Assembly (NCBI GenBank): GCA_029027825.1
Contig: CP093399.1
Location: 4,712,001 to 4,776,000, forward strand
DNA: 64,000 nucleotides
From: Rs1 sp029027825
GTDB lineage: Bacteria; Pseudomonadota; Gammaproteobacteria; Pseudomonadales; Balneatricaceae
Reading direction: 5' to 3'
A model generated the notes under the pieces. It saw nothing but the letters and a program-made list of their open reading frames with translations, searched no databases and was not told where the DNA came from. Shown here one piece after another: positions 45,275-54,600 of this stretch. A program made the position numbers and the translations under genes. Each line of letters begins with the position of its first letter. Positions within the stretch are counted from its first letter, which is position 1.

Positions 45275-46207
45275 ATGAAAAAAATTATAGCTTCAATCGC
45301 GTTGGTGCTGATTAGCCAAAGCGCCTTCGCACAAAAAGTAACGTTGATGTTGGATTGGTTCGTCAATCCTGATCACGGGCCAATTATAGTGGCGAAACAG
45401 CAGGGATTGTTTAAAGCGCAGGGGCTAGATGTTGAGATTCAAGAGCCTGCCGATCCGAGTATGCCACCGAAATTGGTCGCGGCCGGCAAGTTTGATTTAG
45501 CGGTGACTTATCAGCCACAGCTGATCCGTGATGTAGTGGAAAAGCTGCCATTGATCCGGGTTTCAACCTTGATAGCTACGCCGTTAAACACGGTGATGGT
45601 GCTAGCAGATAAAGGCTATGACACTTTGGCTGATCTGAAAGGTAAAAAAATCGGCTACTCGTTTGACGGTGGTCTGGTCGATGCAACTATTGGTACTATG
45701 CTGAAGAAAAATGGTATTAGTATTAAAGATGTAGAATTGATTAACGTTGGCTGGTCGCTCTCCGCATCACTGGCTGCTGGCAAAGTAGATGCTATCTACG
45801 GCGCTTACCGCAATTTTGAAATGCACCAGTTGAAAATGGAAGGATTTCAAGGAAAAGGATTTTATGTGGAAGAGGAAGGTGTGCCACCTTACGACGAGCT
45901 AATTGTGGTCGCGAACAGCAACAGTGTCGATAAAGTGATGGTCAAAAAATTCAACCGTGCTTTAGAACTTGCCACACAATATACAGTGAATCACCCACAG
46001 CAAGCTTGGGACCTATTTAAGAGCTATGGCGATGGCAAAAAATTAGACACTGAGCTAAACCGTCTCGCTTGGCAAGATACACTAGTACGCTTCGCGCTGC
46101 GTCCAAGAGCTGTCGATAAAGCACGCTATGATAACTACGCTCAGTTCTTGGTTGATAATGGCGTGATTAAGACTAAGCCTGATACCTCTACCTACATTCT
46201 CGATTAA
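45275..46207 (+). CDS. thiY: NMT1/THI5-like substrate-binding protein of the pyrimidine importer
   Basis: Periplasmic binding protein (310 residues) for a thiamine pyrimidine precursor such as formylaminopyrimidine. It has a signal peptide (MKKIIASIALVLISQSAFAQ) and then the THI5-like motif LMLDWFVNPDHGPIIVAKQQ, followed by FKAQGLDVEI and GKFDLAVTYQPQL. The TPP riboswitch, thiD and tenA beside it make a thiamine role much likelier than taurine or nitrate. AGAGAG precedes the ATG. Confidence 0.92.
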   Translation: MKKIIASIALVLISQSAFAQKVTLMLDWFVNPDHGPIIVAKQQGLFKAQGLDVEIQEPADPSMPPKLVAAGKFDLAVTYQPQLIRDVVEKLPLIRVSTLIATPLNTVMVLADKGYDTLADLKGKKIGYSFDGGLVDATIGTMLKKNGISIKDVELINVGWSLSASLAAGKVDAIYGAYRNFEMHQLKMEGFQGKGFYVEEEGVPPYDELIVVANSNSVDKVMVKKFNRALELATQYTVNHPQQAWDLFKSYGDGKKLDTELNRLAWQDTLVRFALRPRAVDKARYDNYAQFLVDNGVIKTKPDTSTYILD

Positions 46208-46213
46208 TAATAT

Positions 46214-46352
46214 GAGGCCTCTGCATAACGTAGCGAATGCAGATAAGACAAGGCAAAAACAAGCGAAATAGCGGAATTTACAGGTGTAAATGAGCATATT
46301 GAGCTTGTTTTTAACGCTGTATTATCAAATGCAGTAGTTATGTTGAGGTCTC
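46214..46352 (+). mobile_element. Miniature inverted-repeat element, family A, copy 3 (139 bp)
   Basis: Ends gaggcctctgcataac (46214-46229) and gttatgttgaggtctc (46337-46352) match the family A terminal repeats with one or two changes each. The flanks aatat (46209-46213) and actat (46353-46357) are an imperfect 5-bp duplication. The interior shares ggtgtaaatgagca with copies 1 and 2. It begins seven bases after the thiY stop and ends 47 bases before the tenA start, inside what should be one operon. Confidence 0.83.
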
Positions 46353-46399
46353 ACTATCTAAAACAGCTTTCTGCGAAGCTGTTTTCTCGGAGCAATACC

Positions 46400-47065
46400 A
46401 TGAATCATCAACAGCTTATTGCAGGTTGTCAGCGTGAATGGGATCTATATATTAAGCACCCTTTTGTACGACAACTAGGTGACGCCAGCTTACCTAAACC
46501 CTGCTTTCAGCACTATTTGCAACAGGATTACCTGTATTTAATTCACTACGCCCGCGCTTTTGCACTGGCGGTCTTTAAAAGTGAAAATCCCGCGCAAATG
46601 CGTGCCAGTCTGCCTTCGCTGTCGGCTCTAGTCACAGAAGAAATCACGCTGCATCTAGACTACTGCCAAGCGTGGGGGCTAGATGAAGCGGCCATTTTGG
46701 CGCTGCCGGAAGGCGTGGCGACCATCGCCTATACCCGCTATCTAATCGATGCCGGTGTGCAGGGAGATCTCACTGATTTATATGCGGCGCTGGTTCCTTG
46801 TGCACTGGGTTACGCGCAGATTGGCGAGTGGTTAATGCAACCTAATAATGCCCGTCTGGAAGATAATCCCTACAGCGATTGGATTGCGATGTATGCAGGG
46901 GATGAGTTCCAGCAATCAGCCAACGCGACCACAGCTTTCTTCGACGAGCTGATCGTTGACATCGATATTAACTCCCCCCGTGGTCAGCGTTTGCAGCAGC
47001 ATTTTAGTACTGCGACGCGCATGGAAATCGCCTTTTGGCAACAAGGTTTAGACCTTAGCGCATAA
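46400..47065 (+). CDS. tenA: Aminopyrimidine aminohydrolase / thiaminase II TenA
   Basis: Hydrolyses aminomethyl-pyrimidine derived from degraded thiamine to HMP, feeding ThiD. ATG 46400 is chosen because GGAG lies just before it; a longer frame would start inside the miniature element. The 221 residues include the active-site Cys134 (LVPCALGYAQIGEW), Asp and Tyr residues of the early helices (QQDYLYLIHYARAFALAV), and the C-terminal catalytic Glu209 (RMEIAFWQQGLD). Confidence 0.94.
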   Translation: MNHQQLIAGCQREWDLYIKHPFVRQLGDASLPKPCFQHYLQQDYLYLIHYARAFALAVFKSENPAQMRASLPSLSALVTEEITLHLDYCQAWGLDEAAILALPEGVATIAYTRYLIDAGVQGDLTDLYAALVPCALGYAQIGEWLMQPNNARLEDNPYSDWIAMYAGDEFQQSANATTAFFDELIVDIDINSPRGQRLQQHFSTATRMEIAFWQQGLDLSA

Positions 47066-47110
47066 TTTACTTTCCAGAACACTCATCGTCAAATGATTAA
47101 GTACTAAGGC

Positions 47111-47148
47111 TACTGGCATAATAAGCGGTTTTTATTTGCCAGTATTTC
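47111..47148 (+). terminator. Hairpin after tenA
   Basis: tactggca (47111-47118) pairs with tgccagta (47137-47144), and inner aataa/ttatt extend the stem; tttct follows. It probably ends the thiamine salvage transcript. Confidence 0.55.
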
Positions 47149-47249
47149 TAGTTATCCCCGTATGTTTTGTTAAATTTTCTCGTTAAATATGACCGTCAAA
47201 TACAAAGTAGCGAGAGTGCTACATAGTATGCAGAGCTCTGATTCTAAAA

Positions 47250-47681
47250 TTAGCGGTTAATTTTCTGCGATAGCAGCAGATAAGATTGAGTTTGCAGCAC
47301 TTGTGGGTGTCTGCGAATTTTATCTAAAACTTGATCTATACCCTCCGAACTACTCGACTCGATGTTCACCAGCGCATCAAAATTTCCCGCTACTGAATAG
47401 ACCGCAGTAATTTGCTCAATTTTATGTAGGTAGGCAATCAGTTGGTCGCCGACATTGTTATCAATAGTGAGCATGGCTTGGGCGCGAAATAGCTCCGCTT
47501 GAAAATGCTGACCATTTTTTATGGTGTAGCCGGCAATAATGTCAGACTGCTCTAAAGCAGCGATGCGTTTTTGTACTGTCTGTCGGGAAATGCCGAGGAT
47601 TTGCGCCAGTAAAGTAACCGGTTTTCTGGCGTCTAAGCGTAAAATTTTTAGCAGTTGTCGATCTGTATCATCTAATTTCAT
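47250..47681 (-). CDS. Lrp/AsnC-family transcriptional regulator
   Basis: A 143-residue regulator with an N-terminal AsnC helix-turn-helix (LDDTDRQLLKILRLDARKPV, then ILGISRQTVQKRIAALEQ) and a C-terminal RAM ligand-binding domain (VYSVAGNFDALVNIES). Such proteins usually sense amino acids. It is divergent from the nitrilase-family gene with 155 bp between them, so it likely controls that gene and itself. Confidence 0.9.
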   Translation of the reverse strand: MKLDDTDRQLLKILRLDARKPVTLLAQILGISRQTVQKRIAALEQSDIIAGYTIKNGQHFQAELFRAQAMLTIDNNVGDQLIAYLHKIEQITAVYSVAGNFDALVNIESSSSEGIDQVLDKIRRHPQVLQTQSYLLLSQKINR

Positions 47682-47836
47682 AGCACATATTATCGATTAT
47701 TAACAAAGTGTTAAATTATTATAACTAATGGTTGATTAAATTGACAGTTATGTACATGTTGGCTGTCGATTGCGGCAAAAAAACTGACTATGCTATCTAA
47801 GCTAAATAGAGCGAATAATCTATAGAGGAGCAGCAG

Positions 47837-48613
47837 ATGAAAGTCACAGTCGTACAATTAAGTAATGATCAAGCACAGCTAGAAAAAGAGATGCGTCTGC
47901 TCAGTGAGCATGTGCAAAGTGAAAAATCAGAGTTTGTTTTATTACCTGAGATGACCTTTGCACCTTGGCTGGCAAATACGCAAAATGCCGACGCCGGCAA
48001 GTGGCAAGCTGCTATGCAATTACATGCGCAGTGGATTGATCAACTGGCGAGCTTAAATATGCCGCCGTTAGTCTCAACGCGACCGACAGTAAACGGCGCA
48101 GGATCGAGACGTAATCAAGCCTATTTATGGGATCGGGAACAAGGTGCGCAGCCCATTCATGAAAAATACTATCTGCCGAATGAAGAGGGTTATTGGGAGG
48201 CGAGTTGGTACGATATGGGCGACCCTCATTTTGATACTGCGAGATTGGGTGAAGTGAGAATTGGTGTACAAATTTGCACTGAAATGTGGTTTTTCGAACA
48301 CGCCCGTGAATTTGCACAAAAGCAAGTGGACTTGCTGTGCGTACCAAGGGTGACCCCGCACGGCAGTGTCGATAAATGGCTGGCCGGTGGTCAAGCTGCT
48401 GCGGTCGTATCAGGCGCCTATCACTTGTCTTCAAATATGTACTTGCCAACCTCGAGTGAGGCTGCAGATATTGGCGGGCTATCTTGGATCGTATCCCCCG
48501 AGGGCGACATCTTAGCGACCACCGATCCAGATCAGCCTTTCGTCACCATCGATATAGATATAGCGGCGAGTGCACAGGCGAAACATAATTACCCACGCTA
48601 CGTAAAAATCTAA
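47837..48613 (+). CDS. Nitrilase-superfamily carbon-nitrogen hydrolase
   Basis: A 258-residue enzyme with the Glu-Lys-Cys triad of the superfamily visible: Glu38 in LLPEMTFAPW, Lys110 in IHEKYYLPNEEGYWE and Cys147 in GVQICTEMWFFE. It probably hydrolyses an amide or carbamoyl bond; the substrate cannot be told. AGAGGAG precedes the ATG at a good distance. The divergent Lrp-type regulator hints at an amino-acid-derived substrate, which is inference. It converges with the giant protein gene 13 bp downstream. Confidence 0.88.
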   Translation: MKVTVVQLSNDQAQLEKEMRLLSEHVQSEKSEFVLLPEMTFAPWLANTQNADAGKWQAAMQLHAQWIDQLASLNMPPLVSTRPTVNGAGSRRNQAYLWDREQGAQPIHEKYYLPNEEGYWEASWYDMGDPHFDTARLGEVRIGVQICTEMWFFEHAREFAQKQVDLLCVPRVTPHGSVDKWLAGGQAAAVVSGAYHLSSNMYLPTSSEAADIGGLSWIVSPEGDILATTDPDQPFVTIDIDIAASAQAKHNYPRYVKI

Positions 48614-48625
48614 GCGCAATTGCGT

Positions 48626-51600
48626 TTAGCTTTCGCTAGCTATTTCGGCCAGCAGTGCATCGATAATCTGGTGTTGCTCAGTGCTAAACAGCGCTAGGTT
48701 CTGCAGATATAGCGGGCGAGTTTCGCTAGTCTGGGATGCTAGGTTGTCATCATCTGATGAGAGTAGAGAATTCGCTGAGTAGTGAGTAAAAACATAGCGG
48801 AATATAGCGGCGGCACTATCTGCATTTATCTCGCTGTTCGAGTTGCTCTCCAGTAAATCGTCCAGCGATATAGAGGCGTCTTTATTGTAATAATGTAAGT
48901 AATCAAAGTTCTGTAGTGGGCTAATATCGATGCCACTCAGTTGCAATTTGTTGATGGCCTCGCTGATTGCTAGCACGTTATCAGCGGCATTTAAGATAAG
49001 ATTGTCGGATTGATTGGCAGCAATGTTATTTTCTATATAGCTGAACCAGACATCGGAGAGCAATTGCCGATTGCCATATTTATCTAGGTAGTAACCTTCA
49101 AGCGCGGTTAAGTTGCCATTATTATTTTGATTGACGCGCTCTGAAAATAAATTTAACTGCGCGATACCGCGCTGCTCTAAGGTGAATAGTTCGTTTGCCT
49201 GTGAGATGCCATCTGAGTTGCTGTCGACCCAGAGTAATAGCTGGCTATAAATTTGGTCCTGATTATCGATGACGCCATCCTGATTGGAGTCGTATTGAGC
49301 GAGCGCATCAAAGCCATCGCTCGCCTTACTGCCATCTTGTTTAAGCATGTGCTCGCCAAATAGTTCACTGGCATCGTTAATTACCCCATCCTGATTTAAG
49401 TCCAGCACTAATAGCGCATCACTCGCTCCCACCCAGCCAGTTCGCTCTGTTTTTCCATCGGCATTAATATCAAACAGCACCCCGCTGCTGTAATTTAAGG
49501 TCTCTATGCCATTGCCATCGAGATCTAAAATCAGCGGGCTAGAAAATGAAATGTCATGGTTATTGGGGCTCATAAACACATGTCCGGTGTGGACAGTACG
49601 TGTCACGCTATTATAAGTGACAGTGGCGTGCACATATTGCCCAGAGCTTATCGAAAAATTACCCGAAGCGGTGATGTGGGCATTCCCACCATCGACACTG
49701 ACAGAAGTAGATCCCACTTGATTGTTTGCAACATACAGCCTAACCACTGATCCGGCCGGTAGACCATTGACGTTGACATGTGGATCAGTAATGTGGGCAC
49801 CGCCATTTCCACCCCAGCGTGCCGCTCCTGCAGTTACTGCTGCCAAAAAGGCCGCAGCTTCATCATAGGTATCAACAGTCAGTGAAATACTGGCGGAGTT
49901 TGGCGAGCGGTTGCCTGCTGCATCGATGATCGCAGTGCTGAGTGTATGAGTCGCATCGGTTAGATTTCCACTGGGCTCAACACTCGCCGTACCAGAGATA
50001 ATTTCGCCGGCGGTGATGGTATGAGTGCCGATTAGAGTGGCACCATTGTATAGCGCCAATGTATCACCAGCCACTGCACCAGCTGGCAACAGCACATTGA
50101 CGGTTGGTTTAGCATCATCGGTGGTGGCGCCGTTGCTAAGAGAGCCTTGTGCAGCTCCTACATTATCTTGCACAATGCCAAGCGTTGGTGCAGCTGTTGC
50201 CACTGTGTCGGTATTAAAATTGTAGCTGTTAGAGACAGTACCAGTGTTGCCTGCGCCATCCACGATTACCGCTGTGTAAGTAAAGCTACTTTGATCCGCG
50301 AGACCTATATCGTTAAACGTCCAATTTAATCCTGAGACACTCGCTTGGCCGACGATAACTCCGTCGCGCAAGATATTGATAACTTCTGAGCCCGCTAATC
50401 CACTGTCTAAAGTTCCGATCAGCTGTGGCGCTAAATCATTGCTGCTGCCACCGCTGGTAATGCTACCGGTATTCGGTGCGACATCGTCTTGAATATCGGT
50501 AATAGTGACAACTTGGCTAGGCGCTGTGGTATCGATGGTAATGCTATAAGCATTAGATAGCACTCCGCTATTGCCTGCTGCGTCAATCACTTGGGTGGTA
50601 TATGTGTAAGTGTTAGCGTCAATTAAAGCGCTGTCACTGAAACTCCAGCTAGTACTAGCTATCACCGCTTGACCGATAACCGTGCCATTGCGCAGCACAT
50701 TTAAAAACTCACCTGCGGCTAAAATGGCACTCAATGTGCCGTTTAATAAAGGGCTAGTATCGTTAGTGATGCCACCATTGGCAATGCCACTGATAATCGG
50801 TGCTAGATCATCTTGAATACTCACAATGTTAGAGGTTTGCACGGGAGAGCTGGTGTCAATGTTAATAGTGTAACTCGTCGATATGACAGCTAGATTGGCT
50901 GCTGCATCGGCTACCTGGGCGTGATAAATATAATTGTTGCCATCGATTAAACCTAAATCACTATAGCTCCAATTGGTGCCAGTGACGATCGCCTGGCCTA
51001 TTACTACCCCAAAGCGCAGAATATTGACCACTTCTCCAGCACTTAAAAGTGCGTTTAATGTGCCATTCAATACCGGTGCATTATCATTGCTGATCCCGCC
51101 GTTACTAATAGTGCCGGTGATAGGCGCCACATTGTCTTGGATATCAGTGATAGTGACGGTTTGTGTGGGGGCGGTGGTATCGGTATTAAAATTATAGCTA
51201 TTGCTCAGTCCACCGAGATTACCTGCGAGGTCGATAATTTGCGCGGTATAATTATAGCTACTTGCATCGGACAAACCGCTGTCATTAAAACTCCAGGTTA
51301 AGCTGGCAATAGTGGCTTGACCAAGTAGTGTACCGTCTCGATAAATGTTGACTACTTCACCCGCACTCAGGGAGCTACTTAGAGTGCCGATAATTTCAGG
51401 TGCCAGATCATTGCTGTCGCCACCGTCGGCGACACTACCGGTATAAGGTGCGATATCATCATTGATGTCGGTAATACTAATAATTTGCGGCGGATTAGAA
51501 GTATCGATGTTTATCGTATGGCTGGTGGATAAGGGGCCTACATTTCCCGCTGCATCGCTAACTTGGGTGGTATAGCTGTAACTATTACCGTCGACCAAAG

Positions 51601-54600
51601 CGCTGTCATCGAAGCTCCAGTTGTTACCGGTGATGGTCGCTTGACCGATAATCACTCCATCTCTGAGGATGTTGAGTACTTCGCCGGCCGCTAAGGCAGC
51701 AGTTAAAGTGCCGTTTAACTCAGGGCTAAGGTCATTGCTAAAACCGTTATTGAGGATTGCACCGAGCAGCGGTGCAACATTATCCTGAATATCAGTAATG
51801 TTACCTATCTGGGTGGGAGCGGTAGTATCAATGTTGATTGTATATAAGTTAGAGAGAGTGCCAAGGTTGCTGGCAGCGTCAATTATCTGGGCGCTGTAGT
51901 CGTAGCTGTTGCCATCGAGCAAGCCTGCATCGGTATAGCGCCAATTAGTGCCTGTGACAATCGCCTGACCGATAACTACCCCGTCTCGTAAAATATTCAG
52001 CACTTCATTGGTCGCCAGAGCTGCGCTCAAAGTGCCGATCAGCTCTGGTGTAGTATCGTTGCTGCTATCATTGTGGGCTACGTTGCCGATGCTGGGCAAA
52101 ATGTCATCTAGAATGTCGGTGATAGTGACCGTTTGTGCCGGGGCCAGAGTGTCTATATTTAAGGTGAAAGTGTTGGCAAGTGGACCTAAATTTCCGCTGC
52201 TATCTCGTACTTGAGCCCGGTAGTTATAACTAGTGCCGTTGCTCAGAGCGCTATCGTTGAAACTCCAAGTTAAGCCTGTGACAATGGCTTGTCCGATCAC
52301 CGTTGAGTCGCGAATAATATCTAGCAACTCTCCAGCATTTAACAAACTAGACAGTGTGCCGGATAATAATGGGGCGGTATCGTTAGTCGTACCATTATGG
52401 CCCACAGGGCCGAGGAAAGGGCTGACATCATCAGTAATATTTACAATGTTGACAGTTTGAGTGGGAGCACTGGTATCAATTGTCACTGTATAGTTGGCTG
52501 AAAGCGCAGCTAAGTTACCAGCACTATCAATTACTTGTGCTTGATAGCTATAGCTATTGCCATCTACTAGAGCGGAGTCGTTGAAGCTCCAACCCACCCC
52601 GGTCACTGTTGCTGTGCCAATCACCGTAGAGTTCCTTAATATTTGTACGCTCTCTCCCGCTTGCAACAAAGCGGACAGAGCTCCATTTAGCAGAGGTGCA
52701 TCATCATTACTGATTCCACCGTTACTAATAGTGCCGATGATAGGCGCTACATTGTCTTGGATGTCTGTGATAGTGACGGTTTGTGTGGGGGCGGTGATAT
52801 CGGTATTAAAATTATAGCTATTGCTCAGGCCCCCGGTATTGCCCGCGAGGTCGATAACTTGCGCGGTGTAATTATAGCTAGTTGCATCGGACAAACCGCT
52901 GTCATTAAAACTCCAGGTTAACCCGGCAATAGTGGCTTGACCAAGGAGTGTGCCGTCTCTATAAATGTTGACTACTTCACCCGTAACCAGGGAGCTACTT
53001 AGAGTGCCAATAATTTCAGGTGCCAGATCATTGCTGTCGCCACCGTTGGCGACACTGCCGGTGTTAGGTGCAATATCATCATTGATGTCGGTAATACTAA
53101 TAATTTGCGTCGGATTAGAAGTATCGATGTTTATCGTGTGGCTGGTGGATAAGGGGCCTACATTTCCCGCTGCATCGCTAACTTGGGTGGTATAGCTGTA
53201 ACTATTACCGTCGACCAAAGCGCTGTCATCGAAGCTCCAGTTGTTACCGGTGATGGTCGCTTGACCGATAATCACTCCATCTCTGAGGATGTAGAGTACT
53301 TCGCCGGCTGCTAAGGCAGCAGTTAAAGTGCCGTTTAACTCGGGGCTAAGGTCATTGCTAAAACCGTTATTGAGGATTGCACCGAGCAGCGGTGCAACAT
53401 TATCCTGAATATCAGTAATGTTACTTATCTGGGTGGGAGCGGTAGTATCAATGTTGATTGTATATAAGTTAGAGAGAGTGCCAAGGTTGCTGGCAGCGTC
53501 AATTATCTGGGCGCTGTAGTCGTAGCTGTTGCCATCGAGCAAGCCTGCATCGGTATAGCGCCAATTAGTGCCTGTGACAATCGCCTGACCGATAACTACC
53601 CCGTCTCGTAAAATATTCAGTACTTCATTGGCCGCCAGAGCTGCGCTTAAAGTGCCGATCAGCTCTGGTGTAGTATCGTTGCTGCTATCATTGTGAGCCA
53701 GGTTGCCGATGTTGGGCAGCAGATCATCCAAAATGTCGGTAATAATAACCGTTTGCGTGGGGGTGCTGGTATCGGTATTAAAATTATAGCTATTGCTCAG
53801 GCCCCCGGTATTGCCCGCGAGGTCGATAACTTGCGCGGTGTAATTATAGCTAGTTGCATCGGACAAACCGCTGTCATTAAAGCTCCAGGTTAAGCCGGCA
53901 ATAGTGGCTTGACCAAGAAGTGTGCCGTCTCGATAAATGTTGACTAGTTCACCCGCACCCAGGGAGCTACTTAGAGTGCCAATAATTTCAGGTGCCAGAT
54001 CATTGCTGTCGCCACCGTCGGCGACACTGCCGGTGTTAGGTGCGATATCATCATTGATGTCGGTAATACTAATAATTTGCGTCGGATTAGAAGTATCGAT
54101 GTTTATCGTGTGGCTGGTGGATAAGGGGCCTACATTTCCCGCTGCATCGCTAACTTGGGTGGTATAGCTGTAACTATTACCGTCGACCAAAGCGCTGTCA
54201 TCGAAGCTCCAGTTGTTACCGGTGATGGTCGCTTGACCGATAATCACTCCATCTCTGAGGATGTAGAGTACTTCGCCGGCTGCTAAGGCAGCAGTTAAAG
54301 TGCCGTTTAACTCAGGGCTAAGGTCATTGCTAAAACCGTTATTGAGGATTGCACCGAGCAGCGGTGCAACATTATCCTGAATATCAGTAATGTTACCTAC
54401 CTGGGTGGGAGCGGTAGTATCAATGTTGATTGTATATAAGTTAGAGAGAGTACCGAGGTTGCTGGCAGCGTCAATTATCTGGGCGCTGTAGTCGTAGCTG
54501 TTGCCATCGAGCAAGCCTGCATCGGTATAGCGCCAATTAGTGCCTGTGACAATCGCCTGACCGATAACTACCCCGTCTCGTAAAATATTCAGTACTTCAT

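Noticed and set aside
48012..48449. 145-codon reverse frame across the nitrilase-family gene
   Set aside because: It is fully contained in a gene with an intact catalytic triad and has no independent support.
52965..54167. Several plus-strand frames of 66-86 codons recurring every 972 bp
   Set aside because: They are antisense shadows of the repeated domains of the giant gene.
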